Assembly: GCA_018127085.1 (NCBI GenBank)
Contig: CM030731.1
Coordinates: forward strand, 62,001-126,000
DNA: 64,000 nt
DNA from: Pneumocystis sp. 'macacae'
Taxonomy: Eukaryota > Ascomycota > Pneumocystomycetes > Pneumocystales > Pneumocystaceae
Direction of reading: 5' to 3'
Below the pieces are notes generated by a model. The model was not told the DNA's origin. It was given only the letters and a program-made list of their open reading frames with translations, and did no database searches. Numbering within the stretch: position 1 is the stretch's first letter; each line of letters begins with the position of its first letter. The position numbers and the translations under genes are program-made. Positions 1 to 11,814 of this stretch are shown here, one piece after another.

Positions 1-360
1 TTCATTACAAACTAAAAAAGGGTAATAATGTTTTTTCATTAATTTCTCTTATTTTACATTAGAAGGAGAAAATCTGTTATTCCTTTTACTAAGCAATATT
101 TTCATCTTAGAGATTTAAAAAGATCTGGTCAAATGCCAAAATTTGGGTCTCATAAATATTCTGGTCGACAACTTTTTGATAAAGGAGTAATTGTTTCAAT
201 ATCTGGACAAGATGAAAAAGATTATGGAAAGTTCGGTTTTACTATTTCTTCTGATAACGTTGGTATTTTTATTATTGAGGCAACTTTTGGTCCTCTTCAT
301 ACCCCAACAACTAGTTTAAAGTTAAAACTAGATGATTTGCTCCAGGCACAGTATGCTTAA
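1..360 (+). CDS. RasGAP/IQGAP-family protein, 3' end (partial)
   Basis: This is the C-terminal end of a gene that begins before the window. An intron appears to run from about 22 (GTAATAATG) to 62 (TTACATTAG), and the frame continues through it. The product contains PFTKQYFHLRDLKRSG and PKFGSHKYSGRQLFDKGV and ends in DDLLQAQYA, which matches the conserved RasGAP C-terminal domain found behind the GAP domain in fungal Ras GTPase-activating proteins and IQGAPs such as Rng2. The GAP domain itself lies outside the window, so I cannot say whether this is a Ras regulator or a cytokinetic-ring IQGAP. Stop codon at 358-360. Confidence 0.8.
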
Positions 361-1086
361 GATTTATTATGAGAATTTATTAACACTTTTAGATATAATA
401 AGATTCAAATTTTACCTTTATTTGAAGGACTGGTGAAAATTAATGTTAATTTAATGTTACATACAATTTTTAAGAAATTTTATTCTAATTCATAAAAATA
501 AAACATCAGGTTATTTTTAGGATGAGTTATATATTTCTAAGACAATTCTTGCTTGTGTATTTTTGAAGTATGATTATATTTGCATCAATGGGGTTGTTTT
601 TTTAAGAAAAGTGTTTTATCTTTTGTTTAATTCTGAATATAACAGTATTTTAATGTTTTTGTACACTGCCTAAAATATAGCATTCTGAATATGTATTTAG
701 ATTTCAGATTGTTTTTAATTTATTTTTTTATATAATATTTATTCTGAACAATTATTTTTGATTTATAAAATCAAAGTTCTTAAAACTTAGTTTAAAAATA
801 TTCCAGATAGATTTTGTTAAATAATTTATATTAATGAGACAATTTTTAATGTTTATTAATTTTATATAAAAAACTATAAAAGATATTAAAAATTTAAAAT
901 AAAATGTAAGATTAATGCTAACTTTATTTTAAAACTTAGAATGTTTCTGAATTTAAACTTGGATGGTAATTACTCTTTCAAATTATTTCAAGTAAGCAGT
1001 AACGCATTATGTGCAAAAAATTACATTAACCAAACATATTGATCCTAAGAGACTTTTAAAAAATATTCTATTTAGTACATTACATA
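361..1086. other. AT-rich intergenic region
   Basis: This gap lies between two convergent genes and should hold both 3' ends. It is AT-rich throughout with many stops in all frames. I see no gene, repeat or RNA in it. Confidence 0.6.
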
Positions 1087-4040
1087 TTATCTCCATGGTT
1101 TATTAATAATCTGTGGTTTAGTTAAATCCGTTTTTTCGGTTTTAGTTGTTAAAGATGTGTCCTTTGTTTCTTTAAATGGGGCTATAGAATTAGAAACTCT
1201 AATAGAATTCCCAATTCCCATCGTAGAAACTTGATTTCGTGGAGATTCTTGTGTAGGACTAGATTTTTGATTTTCTTTATCGAATTTTAATCGTCTTGTT
1301 ATAGATTTTGTGGAAATTTCGGATATATTAGTAGACAATAAACGATTTCTTTTATAAATTTGAGAAGTTGTTTTGTCTGTTTTTTTTAGTACACTTTTTA
1401 GTTTTGATGAATTAGAACTTTCAACTATATTATCATTCTCAGATCCAGACTCCATAAATGAATTTTCTTGTTCATCTTTATTAATTTGAGAAAATATATC
1501 ATCTTCTCTTGATAATGTTTGCTCACGATTTTTAGAAGTATGTAATGAAGTCATTTTGGGAGTAATATTGATTTTTAAATCAGAAAGAACAGGTAAATCT
1601 GATTCAGCTGAATTATTTTTCACAGTATTTATTTCAACGTCACTTGATTGATCATCCCATCTAACTTTTTTCTTTTTAGAAATATTTTTGCCTTTATGAA
1701 ACATAATATTTTTTTTTGGTGTGTGTACTTTAAATGTTCTTGGAGATTTGATTTGAAATGGTGATGAAATATGAAAATATTTCTTTTTAAAACATGAATT
1801 TAAAAATGGACTAGTAGGATGTTTTCTAAAAGTTTTTATATCGTTATCTTGATCCAAAGAGTTTGTTTCGTGTGAAAACTGATGAATTATATTTGTAAGT
1901 GTTTTACATGATGATTTAAATATTTCTTCTCTAGACATTTGAGTTATAAGGGTATTCTCTTCATTTCTTAGCATCAGTATAGAAGAGCTTAATCCTTCAA
2001 AACTTGCTCTAGCAAAATGTTGCATCATTAAGTATGTTTTTTCTAACGAATTTTGAAGATTTAATCGTTCTTTCAAAAGAAAATCTCTTTCTGATGTTAT
2101 TTTCATAATTTTTGCTTCTTTTAAAAATACATTTATTGATGCTTCATTGAGACCGTCCTCTCTTAAATCTTTTAAAATGCCATCACATGCAGTATCAAAA
2201 TCGTTATTTATAGTAATCCTTGAAATTTCTTTAAGGATAACTTGACGCTTATTTTCTAAATCATCTAATAATTTCTTAGCTAAATCTCTTGTTGGTTTAA
2301 ACATTAGAATAGTTTCATCATCAAGATCAGTATCAGACAAAATGTCAAAAGCTATAACCCATGAATTTATTGTATGAAATTGGTTTTCAAAAGAAAGTAA
2401 TGAATTTACATTTAAATAATACTGTTCTTTAAGTAATGATAATTTTTCGAATATTGTGTGCAATTTGTGGATACCTTCATTTAATTTAACATCAAAAAAT
2501 GCGTGTTTCTTTGTCATTTTATCAATTTCTTCTGATTTTTTATCATCTAATTTTCTTTTTAATTCAGAAACTTGCTGCCGTAGTTCATAAATTGCTTTAA
2601 CATATTGACTAACGTGTCTATCTACTGTAATCATATTACGAGATACTTTTGTTTTTATATTTTTGGCACGATTCCCATATTTTAGTGTATTATGAGTTTC
2701 ATCATAATGAGTACTAGAAGGACTTACACAAACAATCATTACAGTCTTACAATTTCCTCCTAAAGAAAACTTTAAAAGTCTAGTAAGTTTAGAGTCTCTA
2801 TAAGGAACATGGTTATGTCGATGAGGATCACAAAGAGCATTTATGCAATTACCCAATGCTATTTTTTATCAAACTTTATTAGTACCAATTTTATATAATA
2901 CCTAATAAAGATCTATTAATATTTGCACCTTCGAGAAGTCGTTCTCCCCTATTTTTAGTAACTGATGCTCTTTCACTTCCTGCTAAATCAATAATAGAAA
3001 GAGTTGCACCGAAATGATCTTCTGAAATGTTAGCTGTTCGTGATTTTTGAATAACATTGATTTGTAAAACAGCATGTGATCTAGATGAAACAGAATTTGC
3101 CTCTGTAGGAGACATTGTTCTATTCGCATTACCCTTTAAAATAATATCCATAACTTCATTTATCTTTCTTATGTTAATCCAAAAAAAAATGAAAATGATT
3201 TACATTTTGTGGATGATATATTGTTAATCCAGGTACTGCAATTTTCTGATCCGAATCTTCTCTAAGTGAAAGTGACTTAGCATTTGTAGATGGAACTAAG
3301 AGATCTCGAATAGTTTCGTTATATATTTCCAAATAAGATAAGCTAATTTCAATGATTTTTTCATCAGCTAATGATTTCATTTTATCGAAAAGTTCTTTCA
3401 TAGTCAAAAAAATAATTCCTGGATCTTCTGGAGATCCACTAAATTTTTTATTAAACTTCTAATGTTTTTCTAAAATTTGTATACCTTATAGTATGAGTTT
3501 TACCACAACCTGTTGCCTAAAAACTATTAGTTAAAATTAATCATAAAGAACATACTCCATATGCAAAAACAGTAGCGTTGTATCCTTCTAATATTCCATC
3601 TAATAAAGGTTTAACTGTACTTTCATAAACCTATCACTCTAAATTACAAATTACTCAGTATAAAAATATATATCTATACCATTTCTTGCGTTGCATCTTC
3701 ATCAAATACCCTATCAAAAGCATACCTCATATCTTTTACTCTTTTTCCTACTGGCAATAATGTTTTTTGAAATCGTGCCATTGGATTTGTATCTGCTGGA
3801 TCAAATATTAAGACACGTTCATCTAAAACCTGAACAATTCGTCTGAGTCCTTTTGATGGATTTTTTTGCATAGAAATTCCTGTAAACGAACCATCTCCTA
3901 CAAATGTAAGAGCTTCATTAGTATTTGCCTGAAGCTGAGATGTTTCTTTAAAATTCAATGGTCGAACTCTCACTTAAAATATTAAAAATAATTTATGTTT
4001 TCAAATCTATACCTGCGACTGAAATTGAAGAACTAGACAT
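1087..4040 (-). CDS. Kinesin-8 family motor (Kip3/Klp5/Klp6-like)
   Basis: Microtubule motor of the kinesin-8 class, which in fungi walks to plus ends and controls spindle and cytoplasmic microtubule length. The start at 4040 gives [16 protein letters not shown] after splicing of a short first intron. The motor domain shows [16 protein letters not shown], the P-loop GATGCGKT (the C after TG is typical of kinesin-8), switch [13 protein letters not shown], switch [11 protein letters not shown] and [19 protein letters not shown]. About six short introns split the motor; the last joins NRSLL to [10 protein letters not shown] coiled-coil-forming region and a long, basic, low-complexity tail of about 400 residues follow in one exon. 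The family call is firm; which of Klp5 or Klp6 it matches is not resolved. Confidence 0.92.
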
Positions 4041-4682
4041 TAAAATACTTAAGAGCTATGGCTCTTGCCAAAGCTTATTTATTTTAAATTATAATTGTAG
4101 ATTTTAGAAAATAATTTACTTCAGATTGTCGAAAACCTTAAGCCTGTTGTTTTGACAACAAATGTTGCCGTGGTGATTATCACGTGACATGAATAAAAGA
4201 TAAGTATGATTTTAAAAGGTTATAAAAGTATCGTAAAGTTGTTTTTAAAGTATTTTTATTTTTTACCTTTTTCTTGAGTATTAAATGTTTTCTAATTTTT
4301 TATTTATAAAATAAAATTATTATTATTATTTTAAAAATATTATGAAAAGTATTTTAATGGCTGTTATTAAATATTAGAGATATCTTATGTACAATTTATT
4401 AAAATAAATAACTAATTATTATGAGATATATATACATATATTGAACAGAGACATTTAAATCAAAGAAAATGATATTGCATTTTTAGTTTTTTGAAATATA
4501 AAATATATTATATGCCTAAAAAATAAAATAGAAAACATTTAAAAGTTTGTAAACTTTAAATACACTTTAAAAATTATGATGGTAATTATTAATCTACAAG
4601 AAATTAAAATTGTTATTTCCATTAATCTCTATTTTTAGATATGTTATTATTATAATTCCCATAATTAACATAAATTAGATTG
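4041..4682. promoter_or_regulatory. Upstream region of the kinesin-8 gene with a CACGTG element
   Basis: Noncoding gap upstream of the kinesin start. A TCACGTGAC element (CACGTG core at 4181-4186) lies about 140 bp before the ATG; this is the core bound by bHLH factors such as Cbf1, Pho4 or SREBP types. A GTTGCC half-site is at 4164-4169. The rest is AT-rich without a visible gene and includes the 3' region of the next minus-strand... SH3 gene's downstream side. Confidence 0.4.
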
Positions 4683-5446
4683 TTATTCATTTTTATCTTT
4701 TAAATTCAACTGAGAGTATTGGAAGTTTAATAAAGATGTTTCATTCTTTATAATATTATTTATGTTTTGATTTTCATTAAAATTATTTTGATTTTTCATC
4801 GCATTTTTTTGTAAATCATCTTCCATAGGAGATTCTTTAGTTTGTTCAATAGATATAGGCTGCCCCATATTGTTGTAGGTAAAAATAATACTAGAATCAT
4901 CCATTTGTACGTATTCTTCAGGAACAAGTCCTGTATCTCCTATTTTTTAATAAGTATATGATCTTATTTTTTTAAAATAAAACCTGTTAGAGGGTCAACT
5001 GCGACTAACCATCCCTGTTCATGTTTATATGAAATCCATACTTGTTGTCCTCTTACTAATGCAAATTCATTTTCATGTTCTGGTATAAAATCAAACAATG
5101 CAATTGCTTTAACATTTATTTCATTAAGTGATGTATCTATAGACTTATATGAATTTACATCATCAATGAACCTTCCATTCTCTATTTCGGAATATAAATG
5201 ATTATTTTTTGAAAATTCATCTTCAAAATCGAGATTTTGATCTGTGGATAATTCCATACATGAATTCAATGTACTTTTTAAAAAATCATATTCTAACGGA
5301 GACCTATAAAACCTAATATCATGATTCGGATAGGCGTAATCCCTATAAATTGTACGATAAATATCCGTTTGTAACCATTCTAGCGGTAAACTTTGTCGCT
5401 TTTCACATGAATTTTTCCAAGATTTTTTAATATCTTTATTTTTCAT
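4683..5446 (-). CDS. SH3-domain adaptor, Nbp2/Skb5-like
   Basis: Two exons joined by an intron at about 4940-4983; splicing turns the end of exon 1 into DPLTGDTGLVPEEYVQM. The central SH3 domain runs from VKAIALFDFIPEHENEFAL through QGWLVAVDPLTGD to GLVPEEYV, with the ALYDF-like, WLVA and PxxYV elements intact. In yeasts, Nbp2/Skb5 adaptors link PAK kinases and PP2C phosphatases in MAP-kinase pathways. The N-terminal ~100 residues and the Asn/Gln-rich C-terminal ~70 residues are low complexity and not recognisable. The family is inferred from SH3 resemblance and domain order. Confidence 0.75.
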
Positions 5447-5847
5447 AATATATTTATATTTTAGTAATACTAAATCTTTTTATTGGAAAATCAATATATC
5501 TTTATATATTATCCCCCTAGAATATATAGTATAGAATAATTGATTAAAACGTTGATTTTTGAAATGTAAAAATATTAAAAAACGACGTTATTTTTTTAAT
5601 ATTTCTTTATAAAAATAAAATTTAATTAAAGAAATTGTATTTTCTTCGAAAACAATATATGTTGGTATAAAAATAAATTGTTTAATTGTTTCCAGCTTTT
5701 TATAAGTTTTTTATTTATTAAAATTGGATATAATACATGAATAATCATTAATATAAATTTATTGTAATTTTGTATTAAACATATTTAGTATTTTTAACGG
5801 ATTCTGTAGAAACGTTTGAATATATACAAAAAACGTTATATCTTAAC
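5447..5847. promoter_or_regulatory. Divergent promoter region between the SH3 gene and SSU72
   Basis: About 400 bp of AT-rich sequence between two divergently transcribed genes. Both promoters should lie here. I recognise no specific element. Confidence 0.5.
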
Positions 5848-6602
5848 ATGAAATTTACAATTAGTGTAATATGTGCATCCAATCAAAATAGGTAACTGTA
5901 ATCTTTATAATAATGATACAACTAATCGGTTATATATAGAAGCATGGAAGCACATTGTGTACTTAAGTAAGAAGGCTTAATGTTTGAAATATTAATTGTT
6001 TAATTGTTATAGAAACGCGGGTTATAATGTAAGATCGTTTGGTACGGGTTCTGCTGTAAGACTTCCCGGTCCTTCTATAGACAAGCCAAATATCTATCCA
6101 TTTGGAACACCTTATGATCAAATATATAATGAATTAAAGACTAAAGATGTAAAACTGTATTAGATCTATATTAAAATGAACTATGTTTATTATAAATAGA
6201 TATACAGCGAATGGATTATTAAATATGTTGGATAGAAATAGAAAAATAAAAGATTATCCTGAAAGGTGGCAGGACAATCGTGACCTTTTTGATATTGTCA
6301 TTACATGTGAAGAAAGATGTTTTGATACTGTTTGTGAAGGTATATCTTTATTTTTTGATATATATATAATTAATTAAGATCTAATCAATCGTGGAGAACT
6401 CATGAATCGAATAGTACATGTCATAAACATAGATATTAAGGATAATCATGAAGAAGCTATTATCGGTGGACAAGCTATTTTAAAATTAATTGATGCACTC
6501 TCTTCATCAAATTCAATAGACGACGATATTTATAGTATCTTTTCTGCATGGCAAAAGGATCATCCTAAACTTTTATTACTTCATTCTGTTCACTATCAAT
6601 AA
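5848..6602 (+). CDS. SSU72: RNA polymerase II CTD phosphatase Ssu72
   Basis: Ssu72 removes phosphate from Ser5 and Ser7 of the polymerase II C-terminal repeat and belongs to the cleavage and polyadenylation factor. Five exons splice cleanly: exon 1 gives [15 protein letters not shown], exon 2 is only 27 nt and encodes SMEAHCVLK, and later exons give [37 protein letters not shown] and [16 protein letters not shown], then [13 protein letters not shown]. The phosphatase signature CxxxxxR is CASNQNR, completed across the first splice junction. The product is about 200 residues, the usual length. It ends HSVHYQ at 6602. Confidence 0.95.
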
Positions 6603-6942
6603 CGTGTAAAAGTAGATTTCTGATGTATTTTTCTGTTAATTTTTTATTTTTTTTTAAAAATATTAGAAATATATTTGGCCATAATATGTATATATATATG
6701 TGTATGTATATAGCATTTTTATATTTTTACAATATTGTTTTTATTTAATCTATTATTTTTTCTGAATTATATATATACTTAAGTCTGCACTAATCGGACC
6801 AATCGACGTGGAACAACCTGAATTTCTTTGCCAGAAAGCTTTTCTAAGTATAAAAAAAGCACTAAACAATATATAACTATATTTATAAAAAGTTTTAATC
6901 AAAAATTTATTTATATAATATTTTGTTAATTAATTCAATGAA
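6603..6942. other. Intergenic region upstream of SPA2
   Basis: Mostly AT-rich spacer with no gene recognised. About 50 bases near 6783-6842 are more balanced in composition than the flanks (for example CGGACCAATCGACGTGG). They could be part of the SPA2 promoter, but I see no known motif. Confidence 0.4.
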
Positions 6943-9900
6943 ATGACCTACCAAAATAACTCTAGAACAAAAAATTTTGATCGTTCTATGGTAAATAGTC
7001 TTGAAGAAAAAACAAATATTATATACTATACAGCGTTTAAGCAGTTTCTTCAAGCAAGTTGTAGAAAAGGTAGAAATAAGCTAAAGTATAAATATTTTTA
7101 TGTTTAATGTTTTTGTAGAACTTGATTCTCGAAATACAAAAGCGCGGGAAAAACTTACATATCTTTCTAAACAGCAATTTTATGAGTTATCTACTGATGT
7201 CTATGATGAACTTATGCGTAGACAAACAAAAACCCTTGATGGTGTGTGTTTTATATACTTTTTATTGTATAATTAAATTCAATTTTTTCATTAGCATCTT
7301 TTTTAATACCAAACGAAACATTTCATCCAAAAAGAAATCAGGCACGACAAAAACTGTCTACTTTATCCATATCCCGATTTGTAGATTTATTGAGTGATGT
7401 GTCATTTGAACTTGAACGGAGATTTCCTGCATTGGTAAAAATAGATAATATTTTATATTTCGTATCTAAATATAAAAGACTGAGAATATTACGGTCTTAA
7501 AACACAATGAGCTGCATACTGGTCCGTATTCTCATTCTTTATCTGATACTACAAATACATTGTTAAATTCAGGACTCCCGGCACCGAAAACATTTCGTTC
7601 GGATACAATTGTTCCAAACAAATCAACAGTAATCGAGGAAGGCTCTGATTTAGATATTTCACCTGTAAAAACTCCTGCGTCGTCAAATTCATTTCGTATG
7701 GATAATTCAGCCTCTCAAGAATTACCAAAGAATTTAGATAAAAAAACTGAAAATTATAATTATAGATTGAAAGAAATAGATCATCAAGGTAACTTTTCCC
7801 GGTTTTTATTAATCAAAGGGATTTAATTTTTATTTTTAGAAAGTAAAATAAATATTAAAAAACTTGATAATGATAAAAATGAATTTATAGATGTATAATT
7901 TTGAAAAAATAGATAATGTCATGTACTAAAAATGTTAGGATGTACGAAAAAATGTAGTTCCAACAGATTACGAATATCGTATAGTTTCACTACAAAATAA
8001 AATTTTTTCTTTAGAATGTCAACTTAATGTTGTTAATTCAAAATTATCAGAATCGGAACAGGAACTTTTAATCATTAAAGTAAGAATGCATGCGTGTATG
8101 TGTTTATAAATTTAATAAAATAATAGAAAACATATGAGAAAAGTATCGGTGATGAAATACAGTTAAGAAAAACGCTTGAAGTTAATTTAAAGGAACTTCA
8201 ACAGGTATTATAATATTTTTATTTTAGCTTTGTTTTTTAAAGAAATTAGTCTAATAAAATTTTAAATGAAGAAATACAAGTCCTTAATAAAAAGCAAGAT
8301 AATTTAAACAAAAGTAATGAAAAATATCAATTGTTGCTTTCTAATTACGAAAAACTTAAATCTGAGATGGAAGAACAACAACGAGTCTGTATAAGCCTAT
8401 TCTATTTAGACTTTAATCGTTTATAGGTTACAAATAATGTTAAACGTGAAGCCAAAGAGTTTCTTGAAGAAATGAGATCTTTATCGGAGAAAGAAACAAG
8501 TTCTTGGCAGCAAATCGGGACATTGTCTAAACAAATATCTTTTCTTCAAGACGAAGTTAAAGAATGGAAAAATCAGGTATATAATTATATTAAATATTTA
8601 CATAATGCTAATACTTTCAGTATTCAAAAGCTAAATCTCAGCTTCAGAATTTAAAAGGTATTTAACTCTTGCATATATGCATGTGTGTATATAACATAAC
8701 GATACTAGCAACATCATTGTTTTCTGCTCAGTCTTTAAAACTTAAAGCTGATTATGAAAGTTATATTGAAGATGATGGAATAATTAATGATACTTCTTTA
8801 GCTGATTTCCAGGTAGCGATAGATGATCTTTTGCATGCTGGAAGGTTGTTTTTTGTTCCAATTTGTATCCAGACTAATGAAATAGATCATCAGAACAGAA
8901 AGGCGTACTCGAAGCCATGAAAGATGTAATTTTGTCAGTAAAATCAATAAATATGAATTTGGAGAATAATAAGCACATGAGTATATTCGATGATCCGCAA
9001 AAGGGTCCACTTATTTCAAAGTTAAAATTACGGATGTCTTCTACCGCAAATAATTTAATGATCGCTTCTAAAAATCATGCTCTCAACAAAGGGCTGAGTC
9101 CTATCAGTTTGTTGGATGCAGCAGCATTCCATCTCACAGCTACTATTATTGAATTGGTCAAAATCGTGAAACTAAGAACATCAGATGCTGCAAACCCGTT
9201 AGGAGATGAAAATGAAGAGCTTTGTGATATCAAAGAGCCGGATATCGATGCATTTTCGCCACTACAATGCAATCTAAGCACATTGAAAGACAGATCTGCG
9301 GAAACGCAGCTGCCGAGTCTCGACTTTTCCAGCACTTATTCAACAAAATCAGACACCTCGAAAATACCGAAAACCACTGTTTTAAAAACATTATTGGATT
9401 CCGATTTTGACAGCAACCTGCAAGACTTTAAGGTTAGGGGACCCCTGCAATGCATCCCAAGTAACAAAGCAGAATTTCTTAGAGAAACAAACAGAAGACA
9501 TTGTCGAACTAATACAGGGCCTTCTTTCATCCATAAGGGCCGATGCTCAGATAAAAAAACTCAAAGAACACATGACAAAAGCAATAACAATTGTCCAAAC
9601 CGTCGTCTCAAAAACCTTCCAAGTCATAGCCATAGAAAAAGACGAAAACCTGCGCGAAAAAATATCCACCACTGTAAACGGCCTCATGAACTGCTGCTCC
9701 AGATTCGAGGAGCTCTTCAGCGACAAAATCGAAAACATCAGCATCGACAAGTCCTTCAAGCAGAACCTCGCCGGCATCGCCTTCGACATTGCCAAGCAGA
9801 CAAAGGTACCCTCCCCTGCCCTCTCCCCTAACCCTAGCCCTTTCCCTTTCCCTCCTCCAACCCCAACCCTCTGCTCCAGCCCTAACCCTCATACCACCCC

Positions 9901-9970
9901 TAGCCCGCCACTTCGCTGACCCCCGCAGGAGCTTGTAAGGACAATAAACGGCGAAAACGAAAACACATAG
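6943..9970 (+). CDS. SPA2: Spa2-like polarisome scaffold
   Basis: Spa2 is the polarisome scaffold at growing tips and division sites. The N-terminus carries two GIT/Spa2-homology repeats: LDSRNTKAREKLTYLSKQQF with DVYDELMRR, then RNQARQKLSTLSISRF with DVSFELERR. A coiled coil follows (about 7960-8650). The conserved C-terminal part has GVLEAMKDVILSVKSI, SPISLLDAAAFHLTATIIEL and AGIAFDIAKQTK. About ten short introns are needed to keep the frame; the last (9806-9928) is unusually long and C-rich, with three AACCCT motifs. Codon choice changes along the gene: 4 of 25 codons end in G/C near the start but 22 of 25 around 9690-9760, although the protein stays Spa2-like throughout. The splice around 8655-8745 is uncertain. 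Confidence 0.88.
9806..9928 (+). repeat. Telomere-like AACCCT motifs in the last SPA2 intron
   Basis: The intron between AKQTK and ELVRTING is about 123 nt, far longer than its neighbours. It is almost pure pyrimidine on the plus strand and contains AACCCT at 9830, 9865 and 9884, two of them as CCTAACCCT. The acceptor is CCCCCGCAG with a CGCTGAC branch-site candidate just before it. Confidence 0.7.
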
Positions 9971-10058
9971 CAAGACACCCTCCGGGCCTGGCCCTACATA
10001 TATATACTGCACCACACCTATCACACTTCTACCATGCCTCTACTTCTAACCCATGCAA

Positions 10059-11106
10059 CTACACCGCACTCTGTGCACCCGGGCAGCCCGCCCCCCGTGC
10101 AAGCGTCCACAGCCCCCCAAACACATCCCCCTCTCCCCCACGCTCCTCCACCACCTCTGCCCTCTGGAACTCTGCAAACTCCCCATCGCTCCCTCCCTGC
10201 TCCTCTGTCTCCAGCAGGTCTCCCACACCGCCCCCCTCGCCCTCCGCAAACTCGTCGTACACCTCAAACACCCCCCGTGTGTCCCCGAACACCCTCTCCC
10301 CGGACACATCCTCGCTGTACGTGGCTCTCCGGGACACATCCGCGCCATGCACCTCGTCCCCGGACACCCCCACGCCACTGCACCCGCCGCCCACATATCT
10401 CTCGCGCACCGCCCGTGCCTGCCGCCGCGCCAGCCGCAGCGCCTCGCTGTCCTGCACAAGCGACGCCAGCTCCCCCGCCTTCGCCCCCACTGCCCGTCAG
10501 CCACGCCTCCCACTCCCCACCCACCATGTGCCCCCCGGTCCCGCCCCCCCGCATCCACATACTCAAACCCCCGCAGCACCCGCACCACCGACAGGTGCCC
10601 CCGCACATCCTCTGCCACCCGCTCCGACCCGTGCCGAACCAGATACTCCAGCAGCTGCAGCCCCTTGTACACCTGCCGCCACTCCCGCCCCGCCCGCCCC
10701 GTCACCCGCCCATAGACTGCCGGCCTGTCGCGTCAGTGCTGCTGTGTGTCCGCACCCACATGATCTCGTTGAACGCTGCACTGCCTGGTCACCACTGCCT
10801 CTCCCCGCCACTTACTAGCTGTGTGTTGCGTCTGCAAGCTCCTGCATCTGTGTCGAGCTTGCCCCCCACGGCTCGTTTGTTGTTGCGTCCCGGACCTTCG
10901 CCTCCATCTCGCTGTACTTCATGACCACTGTCGTCAGCCCTCTTCTCCTGCGCCCTACCGTTCTGTGCCCGCCGCAGCGCTGCCCGCACATCATAGACCT
11001 GTCTGCATCAGCTACGCACTCCCTCCGCCCCCACCGTCAGCTCCGTGACCCGCCGCACCGCCCGCCCAATTGCTGCCGGCAGCAGCGTCTGCCGGTCCCC
11101 GGCCAT
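10059..11106 (-). CDS. ENT3: ENTH-domain epsin, Ent3-like
   Basis: Epsin-type clathrin adaptor; Ent3 proteins act at the trans-Golgi and endosomes, binding phosphoinositides by the ENTH domain and adaptor ears by acidic-Phe motifs. The gene is hidden by very high GC and 30-60 nt introns. Starting at 11106, exons give TELTVYDVRAALRRAQNVVM, MEAKVRDATTNEPWGASSTQ, YAAFNEIMW, then EWRQVYKGLQLLEYLVRHGS, GFEYVDAGGRDRGAHV and RRQARAVRERYVGG, which follows the ENTH domain from end to end. The exon before EWRQVY is the least certain. The C-terminal tail has YDEF, GEFAEFQRA and DVFGGLW, resembling gamma-ear binding motifs. Only 53 bp separate its ATG from that of the cyclophilin gene. Confidence 0.85.
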
Positions 11107-11159
11107 GCTGCGCGCAGTCCGCTGCGCGCTCTTAGCCCCGCGCTGCGCTGCGGACACCA
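11107..11159. promoter_or_regulatory. Very short divergent promoter (ENT3/cyclophilin)
   Basis: Only 53 bp lie between the start codons of two divergent genes. The stretch is GC-rich and lacks an obvious TATA sequence. If both starts are right, the 5' UTRs are minimal or the promoters overlap the coding regions. Confidence 0.55.
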
Positions 11160-11783
11160 ATGGCAAACGTCTTCTTCGACATCTCCATTGGCGGCACCTC
11201 TGCCGGCCGCATTGTCTTCAAGCTCTACGACGACGTCGTCCCCAAGACTGCGGCAAACTTCCGTGCACTCTGCACCGGCGAAAAGGGCTTTGGCTATGCA
11301 GTATGTCTCCCGTCCCCCACACACTGACCACAGGGCTCGACGTTCCACCGCATCATCCCACAGTTCATGGTCCAGGGCGGCGACTTTACGCGGCACAACG
11401 GGTGGGTCTGTGTGTGTGGCGCCACTGACTGTGCAGGACAGGCGGGAAGTCCATCTACGGCGAGGTATGTGTGTGGGCTGTGCAGCGCTGACTGGCAGCG
11501 CTTCCCCGACGAGAACTTCCAGCTCAAGCACTCAAAGCCCGGGCTGCTGTCGATGGCAAATGCAGGCCCAAACACAAACGGGTCGCAGTTCTTCATTACG
11601 ACCGTCGTGACGTCGTGGCTCGACGGCAAGCATGTCGTCTTTGGGGAGGTTGTCGAGGGCATGGATGTTGTCAAGGTATGGCGCACAGAGAGGCGGCGCT
11701 GACGGCAGAAAGTCGAGGGCCACGGCAGCCAGAGCGGTGCGCCGAGCGCACGCGTGGTGGTGGAGCGGTGCGGGACGGTCTAG
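11160..11783 (+). CDS. CPR1: Cyclophilin A-type peptidyl-prolyl isomerase
   Basis: Catalyses cis-trans isomerisation of prolyl bonds and is the usual cyclosporin A receptor. Five exons separated by 33-35 nt introns encode a single cyclophilin domain of about 160 residues: [44 protein letters not shown] with the catalytic Arg, [17 protein letters not shown], and [13 protein letters not shown] with the drug-contact Trp. There is no signal peptide or targeting extension, so it is probably cytosolic/nuclear. Codon use is strongly GC-biased: 22 of the first 26 codons after the ATG end in G or C. Stop at 11781-11783. Confidence 0.96.
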
Positions 11784-11788
11784 CGGGC

Positions 11789-11802
11789 GTTGCCCGGGCA
11801 AC
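11789..11802. promoter_or_regulatory. Perfect RFX X-box palindrome
   Basis: GTTGCCCGGGCAAC fits GTNRCC-N2-RGYAAC exactly, inside an 18-bp perfect palindrome. It lies 6 bp after the cyclophilin stop and about 290 bp before RER1. RFX-family proteins (Sak1, Rfx1/Crt1 in yeasts) bind this consensus. Binding here is inferred. Confidence 0.55.
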
Positions 11803-11814
11803 GCAGAGCCGCAG

